Source: Microvirga sp. VF16 (GTDB taxonomy: Bacteria > Pseudomonadota > Alphaproteobacteria > Rhizobiales > Beijerinckiaceae). Taken from it: a stretch of 64,000 nt of DNA. The notes beneath the pieces were generated by a model. It searched no databases. It was not told the DNA's origin and worked only from the letters and a program-made list of their open reading frames with translations. The position numbers and the translations under genes were made by a program. Location: positions 310,001 to 374,000 of the forward strand of contig NZ_CP069356.1 in the NCBI RefSeq assembly GCF_016864375.1, written 5' to 3'. Of this stretch, positions 8,778-16,356 are shown one piece after another (the stretch's first letter is position 1; every line of letters begins with the position of its first letter).

Positions 8778-9757
8778 TGCCCGATCTGCTCGGTCTGCTC
8801 TCATACGGCACCTTCTTTCTCGTCTTTGCCACGATTTTTGGGCTGGTGGTGCTCGGCCTCAACCTGCAATGGGGCTTCACGGGCCTGTTCAATGTCGGCG
8901 TGGCGGGCTTTGTTGCGATTGGGGCCTACACGTCGGCGCTCCTAACAGCGCCGGACTACCCAGATCAGATCGGCGGCTTGGACTTGCCCATTCCCCTCGG
9001 TTGGATCGGCGCGATGGCGACATCTGGGCTTGCAGCCTTCGTCGTTGGGGTGGCAGCACTGCGGCTGCGGCACGACTATCTGGCCATCACCACATTCGGT
9101 ATTGCTGTTACCCTGCAACTGATCGCGTTGAATGCCCAGGGCCTGACGGGCGGGCCGTTCGGGCTGCAGTTCATCCCGAAGCCGTTCGCCGACATCATCG
9201 CGGATAACCTCGCCTGGAACCTGACCTACTTGGTGATAGCCGCGACATTGCTTGGTCTCAGCTATGTTGCCCTGGAACGCTTGGTGCGCAGCCCCTGGGG
9301 TCGCGTTCTGCGAGCGATCCGCGAGGACGAGACGGCGGCCGCGTCCCTTGGGAAGCGGGCCTTCCGGTTTCGTCTGCAAGCCTTTGTGATCGGCTGCATG
9401 CTCATGGGGCTTGGCGGGGCACTTTACGCGCACTTTGTCGGCTACATTGCTCCGGAGGATTTTCTGCCGATTCTTACGTTTCAGATGTGGACGATGCTGA
9501 TTGTGGGCGGCTCGGGCAACAATCTCGGGGCTATCCTTGGAGCCTTCGTGGTATGGGCCTTATGGACCCTGTCCGGGAATGTGCTTCGTGAATTAGTGCC
9601 GGCTGAGTATCAGGCCAGGGCAGCAACCCTCCAAGTCGTTCTTATCGGGCTGCTTCTGGTGCTCATTCTTTTGGTGCGGCCGCGCGGACTCCTCGGCGAG
9701 GAGACCGTGGTTTCACGGCACATGAAGGACTCAGCTGGCGAAGTGCAGGAGGAATAA
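8777..9757 (+). CDS. livM: Branched-chain amino acid-type ABC permease (LivM type)
   Basis: This 326-residue LivM-family permease has GLNLQWGFTGLFNVGVAGF in the first third, the EDETAAASLGKRAFRFRLQAF coupling loop near residues 185-205, and several membrane spans. A GTG at 8774 precedes the ATG at 8777, and both overlap the LivH stop; ATG is preferred. It is the last gene of the unit. Nineteen bases past its stop begins the left tip of an IS6 element, so any gene originally downstream has been cut off. Confidence 0.9.
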   Translation: MPDLLGLLSYGTFFLVFATIFGLVVLGLNLQWGFTGLFNVGVAGFVAIGAYTSALLTAPDYPDQIGGLDLPIPLGWIGAMATSGLAAFVVGVAALRLRHDYLAITTFGIAVTLQLIALNAQGLTGGPFGLQFIPKPFADIIADNLAWNLTYLVIAATLLGLSYVALERLVRSPWGRVLRAIREDETAAASLGKRAFRFRLQAFVIGCMLMGLGGALYAHFVGYIAPEDFLPILTFQMWTMLIVGGSGNNLGAILGAFVVWALWTLSGNVLRELVPAEYQARAATLQVVLIGLLLVLILLVRPRGLLGEETVVSRHMKDSAGEVQEE

Positions 9758-10357
9758 GGCTGTCGAGGCAAGCCGGCCGGTTCTGTCGCAAATCCGGAAC
9801 AGGGACGAGAAAGCAGCAGGTGCACCGTACTGCCCTTATGCGGCGAGCAGGTGAAACTGCTCCGCAAGCGACAGCTGCTGAAAGTAGACATATTTCGCTT
9901 GCTGTTTACGCAGCATATGAACCAACTCGATGCCACCCAGGACCACGCGGGCGCAGTCAGCGGACTTGAAACCGAGCAGCGGTCGCACGCGGCACTTGGC
10001 GGCGCGGCGATCCTGCTCGATACGGTTATTGAGGTATTGACTCTGCCGGATCCTGATCGGCTTGAGCCTGCGTCTTGAACGGTCCTGCAGCCGGCTCTCG
10101 GCATCACACGACAGGATGGCTTCCCGATTGGTCTGGCTGCCGTCGATGACGATCCTCTCGGGCCGGCCGTGCCGGTTGAGGGCCTTGCGCAGAAACCGGT
10201 TGGCGGCAATGAGGTCCCGTCGTTCGCTGAACCAGAACTCAACCGTGTCGCCGTTGCTGTCGATAGCCCGGTAAAGATACAATGGGGTGGACGCCCCTCC
10301 GGCAGCGCCTAGCTGCCAAGGTTGCCACATCCGCAACCACCACCAAGAGGCCCGTCC

Positions 10358-11416
10358 ATGCAGACCCTTGATATCATCGGCATCGATTTAGCGAAGAATG
10401 TCTTTCAGCTCCATGGCGCACGCAAAACTGGCGCTGTGCTCTTTCAGAAGAAGCTGTCCCGAGGCAAGCTGCTGTCGTTTCTTGCCACCCAGCGCCAATG
10501 CACTGTCGCGATGGAAGCCTGTGCCAGCGCTCATTACTGGGGACGCCAGATCAGCACCTTGGGCCATACAGTGAGACTGATCGCCCCCAACTATGTGAAG
10601 CCATTCGTCAAACGGCAGAAGAATGACGCCGCCGATGCCCAAGCCATCTGTGAAGCCGCTCAGCGGCCGACCATGCGCTTTGTTGCGGTCAAGAGTGAGG
10701 AGAAGCAGGCCTCCTCCATGGTGTTCAAGGCCAGAGATCTGCTGATGCGCCAAAGAACCCAGATCATCAATGCCCTGCGCGGACATCTCACCGAATTCGG
10801 CATTATCGCACCCCAAGGAACGAGACACGTTCACACGCTCGTCACCGCGGTTGACGATCCGGCGAATGGCCTTCCTGAGGTGGCGCGATCCGTCTGCCGG
10901 ATGCTCATCACGGCCTTAAGTAAGTTCAACCAGAAGATCGGTGGGTTGGACCGGGAGATCGCGCAGCGGGCGCGGCAGGACGACGAGATCCGACGCCTGA
11001 TGACGATTCCGGGTGTTGGTCCGGTCACGGCAACAGCTCTGGAGGCCTTGGCTCCGGCGGCCGAGACTTTCGACAAGGGGCGGGATTTCGCAGCCTGGAT
11101 GGGGCTCACACCCAGGCAGAACTCGTCTGGCGGGAAGCATCGATTAGGCAAGACATCGAAAATGGGACAACGCGACCTGCGTCGCCTGCTCATCATCGGT
11201 GCCACGGCAGTTGTCCGATGGGCGGCCAGACATGGCACGGCTCCGCACTCCTGGCTGGGACGGATGCTGCGCCGCAAACCGCCGATGCTGATTGCGGTCG
11301 CCCTGGCCAATAAGATGGCGCGGATTGCCTGGGCGCTGATGGCCCGGGAGGAGTTTACCGAGCTTCGGGAGCTGTCGTGTCGGCAGTATAACCCGAGGAA
11401 CTGCCGGAGGATGTGA
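10358..11416 (+). CDS. IS110-family (IS1111-type) transposase
   Basis: This 352-residue RNA-guided-type recombinase of the IS110 family shows its RuvC-like DEDD residues: Asp in IGIDLAKNVFQLHG, Glu in VAMEACASAHYWG, and two Asp in KNDAADAQAICEA. The C-terminal Tnp_20 domain has MTIPGVGPVTATALEALA and the GLTPRQNSSGGKHRLGKTSKMG segment with the proposed catalytic serine. ATG 10358 is taken because upstream codons overlap the subterminal repeat. It is full length with no frameshift, unlike the two other IS110 genes nearby (13187-13895, 14291-15163). Confidence 0.93.
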   Translation: MQTLDIIGIDLAKNVFQLHGARKTGAVLFQKKLSRGKLLSFLATQRQCTVAMEACASAHYWGRQISTLGHTVRLIAPNYVKPFVKRQKNDAADAQAICEAAQRPTMRFVAVKSEEKQASSMVFKARDLLMRQRTQIINALRGHLTEFGIIAPQGTRHVHTLVTAVDDPANGLPEVARSVCRMLITALSKFNQKIGGLDREIAQRARQDDEIRRLMTIPGVGPVTATALEALAPAAETFDKGRDFAAWMGLTPRQNSSGGKHRLGKTSKMGQRDLRRLLIIGATAVVRWAARHGTAPHSWLGRMLRRKPPMLIAVALANKMARIAWALMAREEFTELRELSCRQYNPRNCRRM

Positions 11417-11455
11417 GAAGGTCGAACAGAGATTTATGGGAAATCGGTGGGTCGA

Positions 11456-11595
11456 ACGGGATCAGAAGAACCAGTCGCTGGATGGGCGCTTCGAGCGCGC
11501 AGATACACGTTGGATCTGATCTGCGGACTTCCATAAGGGCCTGCGGCGTTTGGATTGCCGCTTCGAGAGGCCGGACACACGTCAGCACCCGATCG
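11456..11595 (+). ncRNA. Candidate bridge/seeker RNA of the IS1111-type element
   Basis: This lies in the non-coding right end, where IS1111-type elements are known to encode their guide RNA. A first stem-loop pairs GATCAGA 11460-11466 with TCTGATC 11515-11521 and CCA 11471-11473 with TGG 11511-11513. Its internal loop holds GCTGGATG (11477-11484) and AGATACA (11501-11507) on either side of a GCGCT-TCG-AGCGC hairpin. These two segments match the two sides of the element's own insertion site. A second stem-loop (about 11526-11583) contains GCGGC/GCCGC and GGCCT/AGGCC stems and ends AGGCCGG-ACACAC, resembling the element's right tip. RNA boundaries and expression are inferred. Confidence 0.6.
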
Positions 11596-11916
11596 TAGAC
11601 CCAAGATCACACGTTATGATTTCTCTTGCATTCAACGGGGCGTCCACACACATCCAGCATCCTCTGACCTTGATGTAGGTTTCATCGATATGCCAGTTCC
11701 GGCTGACGGCTCGTTTCCAGAGGTTGAAGCGGTCGAGCAGTTCGAGTGAGTAACGAACCACCCAGCGCACGACTGTGGCATGGTCGACGGAGATGCCGCG
11801 CTCCGCCATCATCTCCTCGAGGTTGCGCAGACTGAGGCTGTAAGCCAGGTACCACCGGACACAGAGCAGGATGACTGACCGATCAAATTGCCTGCCCTTG
11901 AACATTATGCCTCACT

Positions 11917-11965
11917 CTCTTTCTTTCCTAGCGCAGGCCATAGCCCTGCGCTAGGAAAGAAAGAG
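11917..11965. repeat. 21-bp perfect hairpin in IS6 leader
   Basis: Two 21-bp arms (11917-11937, 11945-11965) are perfect complements around a 7-nt loop. They fill the space between the IS6 right inverted repeat (11966-11978) and the transposase start (11905). On the minus strand the proximal arm contains a purine-rich AGGAAAGAAAGAG stretch just ahead of the TGAGG ribosome site. The hairpin could therefore limit translation from transcripts entering from outside the element. Confidence 0.75.
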
Positions 11966-12132
11966 TTGCGACAGATCCGTTTAAGGTCGTTGTAGTGGCG
12001 GCTACCCAGCGATGTCCTGGAGGTAGCTGTCTGCAAAGTCCGTCTCGATCTCGATCCAAAGCGGTGAGTGATCCGACATCTGACTTTGGTGCGCAATTCA
12101 GAGGTAGACCGCTCCCGTGCCTGCGGCGGGGC

Positions 12133-13101
12133 TCAGGTGATGCACTGTGATACCGGCATGCCGAGGCGGGTCATGATGTTGATGACCTTGCAGCCGGCCG
12201 CGGCCTCAGCCTTTTGCGTCGGCAGCGTCCGGGCGTGGAGGCGCCGCCCGATCACGGTCTTGTAGCGCATCATCGCCACCTCGCCCAATGACCGACGGCC
12301 GTAGTTAATCGCCTTTTGCCAGCCGAGCCGACCACGCTCTTCGATCATCCGGAGGTGCCGATCCCGCGGCGTAGGCGTCGTCTCGGCGGTGCCGCTCGGC
12401 ACTGCCGTTGATCGCGGTGGGATGATCACAGCGGCGGCAGGGTCCCGCGCGGCGATGGTGCGGTAGACGGGATCGCCATCGTACGCACCATCGGCTGTGA
12501 CCGAAGCGATCGGGCCTGAGATCTGATCAAGCAGCGGTCCGACCTGTGAGGCATCGCCGTCTTCCGTGGTGGTCAGCTCTGAAGCAAGGATCTCGCCGGA
12601 TTCGGGATCAACAGCAAGGTGCAACTTGCGCCAGGTTCGGCGCCCCTTGCCGCCATGCTTGTCGCGCTGCCATTCGCCGGCCCCGAACACCTTCAGGCCG
12701 GTGGAGTCGATCACCACATTCACTGGAGTGGTTGCTGTTCTCACCGCCTTGGCGACGGTCAGGTCGACGCTGCGACGCGAGAAGGTGGTGTGATCCGGAA
12801 CCGGGAGGGCCAAGCCGAGCAGACGCAGGATCGAGGCCAGCATGCCTTCGGTCTGGCGCCAGGGCCGTCCAAAAGCCAGCCGCAGCATCAGACCCGTTTC
12901 GACGACCATCTCGGAGTATCGCTGTGGTCGACCACGCCGGCCCGTGGTTGCCGGCGTCCATGCCTCAAGCGCCTCAGCCGTCACCCACACCGTCAGGTCG
13001 CCGCGCCGACGCAGGGCGGCATCGTAGTCGCGCCAATTCTTCACGCGGCAGCGGGCCTTCGGGATTCTGTGGCGGCGCTCTTGATTGACCTTGTAAGGCA
13101 T
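12133..13101 (-). CDS. IS5-family transposase, apparently complete
   Basis: This 322-residue transposase has the DDE triad in VNVVIDSTGLKVFG, TADGAYDGD and RSLGEVAMMRYKTVIG. The N-terminal ~110 residues form the helix-turn-helix region with the DHTTFSRR motif. It has the normal length for this IS5 subgroup and no internal stop. It is related to the truncated copy at 853-1442. Element tips were not resolved; the reading runs from 13101 (MPYKVNQ) to 12133. Confidence 0.88.
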   Translation of the reverse strand: MPYKVNQERRHRIPKARCRVKNWRDYDAALRRRGDLTVWVTAEALEAWTPATTGRRGRPQRYSEMVVETGLMLRLAFGRPWRQTEGMLASILRLLGLALPVPDHTTFSRRSVDLTVAKAVRTATTPVNVVIDSTGLKVFGAGEWQRDKHGGKGRRTWRKLHLAVDPESGEILASELTTTEDGDASQVGPLLDQISGPIASVTADGAYDGDPVYRTIAARDPAAAVIIPPRSTAVPSGTAETTPTPRDRHLRMIEERGRLGWQKAINYGRRSLGEVAMMRYKTVIGRRLHARTLPTQKAEAAAGCKVINIMTRLGMPVSQCIT

Positions 13102-13186
13102 GCAGCTCTCGGATTCCGACGACCGCCTCTATACCTCACCCCGATCTTCGCGCGACACCTCAGGCCGAATTACGCACCAACGTCCC

Positions 13187-13895
13187 CTCATGCTGCACGG
13201 AGCCCGCGATCTCCTGATCGGGCAGCGGACAGCCCTGATCAATGCTCTGCGCGGTCACTTCGCCGAATTGGGCGTCGTGGTGGCGCAAGGCGCTCGCACC
13301 ACGCGCCAACTGATTGCCCTTATCCATGATGACGCCAATCCCGATCTCCCCGTCACAGCTCGGGTCGCACTCCAGCCTCTGGCGGCGATGCTGGTTGAGA
13401 TTGAGGCGCAGATCGCCAAGCTCGACAAGGCCATTCTGGCGGCCCACCGCAGCGATCCGGTGAGCATCAGGCTCGCCACCATTCCCGGCATCGGCCCGAT
13501 TGCGGCCTCTTGTCTCTCGGCCAGCATCCCGGATGCCGGCCTGTTCCAGGGCAGCCGGGAGTTTGCCGCCTATCTCGGCCTCGTGCCGCGGCAGCATTCA
13601 ACCGGCGGCAAGGCGAGGCTCGGCTCCATCTCGAAGATGGGCAACCGGCATCTGCGCAAGCTGCTGGTCGTCGGCGCACACGCGGCGCTCTACAGCATGA
13701 AGCTACAGCATGAAGTCGGGGAAGACCAGGACGGCCCTGGCTGACTGGGCCCGGGCTCTCCTGGCCAAGAAACCGTTCAAGGTCGTCGCTGTCGCCTTGG
13801 CCAACAAGATGGCCCGGATCGCCTGGGCGGTCATGGCCGGGAGCACGGCTTACGAGCCCGGGAGCAAGGGAGCGGCCGCGCCGGCGGCCTCATAG
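13187..13895 (+). pseudogene. IS110-family transposase remnant with a 13-bp duplication frameshift
   Basis: The reading shows the middle and C-terminal parts of an IS110 transposase (GARDLLIGQRTALINALRGH, LATIPGIGPIAASCLS, LVPRQHSTGGKARLGSISKMG). The N-terminal RuvC-like part with the DEDD residues is missing. At 13690-13715 the 13 bases CTACAGCATGAAG occur twice in tandem. Deleting one copy joins ALYSMK to SGKTRTALADWARALLAKKPFKVVAVALANKM-type sequence and restores the frame. The duplication is thus the direct cause of the frameshift. The fragment is dead. Confidence 0.9.
13690..13715 (+). repeat. 13-bp tandem duplication
   Basis: CTACAGCATGAAG is present at 13690-13702 and again at 13703-13715 with no change. 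It shifts the reading frame of the IS110 remnant by one base and looks like a recent slippage or break-repair event. Confidence 0.95.
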
Positions 13896-14113
13896 ACGAC
13901 CAGCTCAAAACCATTCGCCCCTTGGGGCAACCCAGTTGGCACGGTGACGATGAGATGATGTGAAGCCAAGCGGATATGGATCGCCGGAACTGGCAAACCC
14001 GTGGTGTCGTCTTGCGTCAGTCGAGCGCGATAATGTGAGAGGGACCAGCTCCAGCGTAAAACATCAGGGCCCGCGGTCATGTAGCACCGCGTTCAAAGGC
14101 CGGAGACATGACT
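13896..14113 (+). other. IS110-type non-coding end, remnant
   Basis: No protein is supported here. The stretch has a small GCCCC-TT-GGGGC hairpin near 13917. At 14073-14112 it has a segment that copies, in inverted orientation, the guide-RNA-like hairpin of the next element. GCGGTCATGT, a 12-nt variable part, AAAGGCCGGA and ATGAC occur in the same order. It is probably the non-coding right end of an IS110 element cut short by the tip of the element starting at 14114. Confidence 0.55.
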
Positions 14114-14129
14114 TATGTGGACGGCCCCC

Positions 14130-14290
14130 GCCTCGCAAGAAGATTTCGGCATGGTTTGATCGGATCGCTTGCGGTCATATGTCCGGCCTTTCATTGCAGT
14201 CACACATGACCGCTGGCCAAGATGGCGTCCGCTCTGTGAGTTCCCAACAGCACCGCGGCCTCGCCAGACCACAGTCATGTGCGGAGTGTC
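14130..14290 (-). ncRNA. Candidate guide RNA of the second IS1111-type element
   Basis: This is the non-coding right end on the minus strand. An 11-bp stem (14203-14213 with 14171-14181, one G-U pair) closes a 21-nt loop containing AAAGGCCGGA. Directly after AGGCCGG comes ACATATG (14176-14182), whose ACATA copies the element's own right tip (CACATA at 14114-14119). The intact element shows the same arrangement with ACACAC and a CACACA tip. Expression and ends are not known; the host element's transposase is broken. Confidence 0.45.
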
Positions 14291-15163
14291 TCACCGTCTG
14301 GATCGATCGATCACACCATCTGCTCGCTTCCTTGCAAGGTCCGACACCAGCTCAACACCGGCCCGCGTGATCACCCCATGCCGCACCTTGCCGGCGGTGG
14401 AATGATCCTTCGGGGTCAAGCCAAGCCAGGCGGCAAAGTGGCGGGCCGAGCGAAAGGCCTCGGGTGCAGGCGTCTTCATCACCAACATCGCAGCGCCGAT
14501 CGGACCCACCCCAGGAATCCTGGCCAAGCGTCGGCTGATCTCATGGGCGCGGTGCCAAGCCATGAGGCGATCTTCAATCTCCTCCAATCGGGCCTGCAGC
14601 TGCGCATACTCCGTGGCCTGCATCGCAAACAGCTCCCGGGCGAGAGCCGGCAAGGTCTCCTCGGTTTTGACCCGCTCCAGCAGAGGCTCGATCCGGCACA
14701 GCCCCTTAGGGGCAATGAGCCCGAACTCCGCCGCATAGCCGCGGATCACGTTGACCAGCTGGGTGCGCTGCCGGATCAAGCGATCGCGCACGCCCACCAG
14801 CATCAAGGCCGCCTGCTGGTCGGCTGTTTTGACCGGCACGAAGCGCATGGTGGGCCGGCTCATCGCCTCGCAGATCGCCTCGGCATCAGCCGCATCGTTC
14901 TTGCCACGCTTGACGTACGGCTTGGCCAATTGCGGCGCGATCAGCTTCACCTGGTGCCCTAACGACTGCAGAAGGCGCGCCCAATGGTGCGAGCCCCCAC
15001 AGGCTTCAAGGGCAACTACGGTGGGCGGAAGCTTGCCAAAGAAGGTGATCAGATCCTGGCGCCGCAGCTTCTTGCGCAGCACCGGCTCCTCGGCGGCATT
15101 CACGCCGTGCAGTTGGAAGACGTGCTTTGACGTATCCATTCCGATGCGGATAATCTGGTCCAT
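14291..15163 (-). pseudogene. IS110-family transposase, C-terminally truncated
   Basis: It begins at ATG 15163 behind AGGAG (7 nt spacing) and reads the IS110 N-terminus MDQIIRIGMDTSKHVFQLHG. The DEDD residues follow: Asp in IGMDTSK, Glu in VALEACGGSHHW, Asp in KNDAADAEAICEA. It continues to GLTPKDHSTAGKVRHGVITRAG and then changes abruptly at about 14330 into unrelated LVSDLARKRADG sequence before a stop. About 50 C-terminal residues, including the final conserved LANKMAR-type helix, are missing. It is 290 residues long against ~340 expected. Confidence 0.85.
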
Positions 15164-15282
15164 GGACGGTCTCCTGTGACTGAGATCTGCAACGACCTCA
15201 TTCTGGCACAGCGATGCCGTAAGGGGGCCGTCCACTCCAACAGCACCCGCCCCGCTCGGCCCAAACGTCAACAACAATCACA

Positions 15283-15501
15283 TTGCCAAACGGGCGCCAT
15301 CCAGACAGGACAGCACCGCGGATCGAGTGGACGGAAACAGGGGTGCCGGTGCTCTCGCTCGCGCCGCGGCGCAGCGGCTTCGGGACCGAGCTGCTGACGC
15401 AGACGGTGCCGTACCAGCTCAGGGGAACAACGACGCTGACGTTCAAACCCGGCGGGCTGCAATGCACCATTGAGCTCCCGGCCAAGGAGCTGTTGCAATA
15501 G
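15283..15501 (+). pseudogene. HWE-type sensor histidine kinase, C-terminal remnant
   Basis: From about 15318 the frame reads RIEWTETGVPV, then RRSGFGTELLTQTVPYQLRG, then FKPGGLQCTIELP. This is the end of the ATPase domain of HWE/HisKA_2 kinases (WxE motif, GFG-L-T loop and CTI-L-P terminal strand). Everything upstream, including PAS domains, phospho-acceptor helix and N-box, has been replaced by the IS110 element ending at 15242. It is most likely a dead tail of a former chromosomal sensor kinase gene. Confidence 0.7.
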
Positions 15502-15864
15502 CAGGAACTGGCGGATCGGTGCGGCTGGCGCGCTTCATGCCGCAAGCTTGGACTTTGCGCGTGTGTCCTATGCTTGGTCCGGCTGCGATCCAGGCAATTG
15601 GCGCGTAGGTCGCCTTTTGGCACTGGGCTGACTTTATCCGAAGTTCCGCGGTCACGCGCTGAGCGGACCATCATTTGATCCGCTCTACGTTACACTTTGA
15701 CCCGTTTCAGACGCCCCGCGCTCCGCAGGAGCCCGGCGGTATGGAACCTAACCGTCGGGCCTCGCGAAGAGCGTGTGCAGGGATAAGCTCGTGCCCATCG
15801 CTCCGCCGAAGCTTCTGCCGTCATGTGCTGCCGATCCGTGACTCCGCCAGCAACCTTGAGGATC
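15502..15864. other. Non-coding stretch
   Basis: About 360 bp lie between the kinase remnant and the 3' end of the dodecin gene. Open frames exist on both strands, as expected at this GC content, but none has a recognisable domain or a good ribosome-binding site. No repeat or hairpin stands out. Confidence 0.4.
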
Positions 15865-16125
15865 TCACTCCAAGCCCAGGATCTCCTCGCTTCCCATGCT
15901 CCGTGTGCTCCTGGTACTCGCCCCCTCGTCGAGCTGGAACGCGATCTTCAGGATCACCCGAAACTGGGTGACCTGCTCGTTCTCCACCACAGCCTCGAAC
16001 TCCTTGACCCAGACGGAGCGAATGTTGCGCAACGTCTGTGCGGCGCGCTCGACCGCTTGGCGCGTCGCATCCTCCCAGCTGTCCGGCGACTGGGATGACA
16101 ACTCCACCATTTTCACGATCGACAT
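15865..16125 (-). CDS. Dodecin family protein
   Basis: This 86-residue protein matches dodecin along residues 1-70: the first strand MSIVKMVELSSQSPDSWEDA, the single helix QAVERAAQTLRNIRSVWVKEF and two further strands (AVVENEQVTQFRVILKIAFQL). Dodecins form dodecamers that bind flavins or CoA. The flavin-stacking Trp is plausibly the W in RSVWVKEF. A 15-residue C-terminal tail (STRSTRSMGSEEILGLE) exceeds the usual length. An excellent AAGGAGG lies 6 nt before ATG 16125. It stands alone among mobile elements. Confidence 0.85.
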   Translation of the reverse strand: MSIVKMVELSSQSPDSWEDATRQAVERAAQTLRNIRSVWVKEFEAVVENEQVTQFRVILKIAFQLDEGASTRSTRSMGSEEILGLE

Positions 16126-16356
16126 GTGTCCCTCCTTCGCTGCGGCGCCTGAGCAGCGCCTAACGGGACAAGCCCATATAAGAGCGGCCGTTCCTGGTCA
16201 GGGAAGCGTCTCCCGGGCCCCATTCCCTTGCACGTGGCTAGCTGCACCACGCTGGTGTTCGAGACCCTCAGGCAACCCGGCTGCTTCGGTCGATCCGATG
16301 TCGGCAAACATGCTATTCTGGCGCGACCTGACCCGGGTTCGAAGCGGATTGGTCCC

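Larger units (their letters stand above)
10280..11650 (+). mobile_element. IS110-family (IS1111-type) insertion sequence, complete
   Basis: This is a 1371-bp element bounded by the reconstructed IS6 transposase. Perfect 11-bp subterminal inverted repeats, GTGGACGCCCC at 10287-10297 and its complement at 11637-11647, lie exactly 7 bp from the left tip and 3 bp from the right tip. That is the asymmetric spacing typical of the IS1111 subgroup. A CA dinucleotide at the left tip (10280-10281) is repeated at the start of the right flank (11651-11652), compatible with a 2-nt core exchanged by the recombinase. It carries a DEDD transposase and 234 nt of non-coding right end. All parts look intact, so it may be active. 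Confidence 0.9.
9836..11905 (-). pseudogene. IS6-family transposase gene, interrupted by IS1111-type element
   Basis: The N-terminal 85 codons (11905-11651) carry the IS6 N-terminus and first catalytic Asp in NWHIDETYIKVRGCWM. The remaining 147 codons (10279-9836) resume with YLYRAIDSNGDTVEF, then the second Asp in IVIDGSQTN and a LNNRIEQD glutamate region, ending FHLLAA. Removing 10280-11650 joins WM to YLY in frame and restores a 232-residue protein, the usual family length. TGAGG lies just upstream of ATG 11905. The gene was therefore intact until the second element landed in it. Confidence 0.9.
9779..11978 (-). mobile_element. IS6-family element, split by an IS1111-type insertion
   Basis: Terminal inverted repeats of 13 bp (9779-9791, GGTTCTGTCGCAA; 11966-11978 reads GGATCTGTCGCAA on the minus strand) agree at 12 of 13 positions and resemble IS6-family tips. 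The single transposase gene runs on the minus strand from 11905 to 9836, interrupted by 10280-11650. Without the insertion the element would be about 830 bp, normal for the family. No 8-bp target duplication was found (flanks AGCCGGCC and GTTTAAGG), so one end may have recombined. Confidence 0.85.
14114..15242 (-). mobile_element. IS110-family (IS1111-type) element, internally damaged
   Basis: Perfect 13-bp subterminal inverted repeats (14117-14129, GTGGACGGCCCCC; complement at 15223-15235) define an element read on the minus strand. Taking 7 bp outside the left repeat and 3 bp outside the right one, as in the intact neighbour, gives 15242 to 14114. The total is only 1129 bp because the transposase has lost its C-terminal part. 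The repeats share GTGGACG with those of the element at 10280-11650, so the two are relatives. Confidence 0.8.

Noticed and set aside
7857-8804. 315-codon minus-strand open frame
   Set aside because: Antisense to the LivH-type permease; very charged low-complexity translation typical of a shadow frame.
9771-11986. 8-bp target duplication around the IS6 element
   Set aside because: The flanks (AGCCGGCC and GTTTAAGG) do not match.
13850-14278. Minus-strand open frames between IS110 fragments
   Set aside because: They cover IS110 non-coding ends with hairpins and subterminal repeats; no protein family fits.
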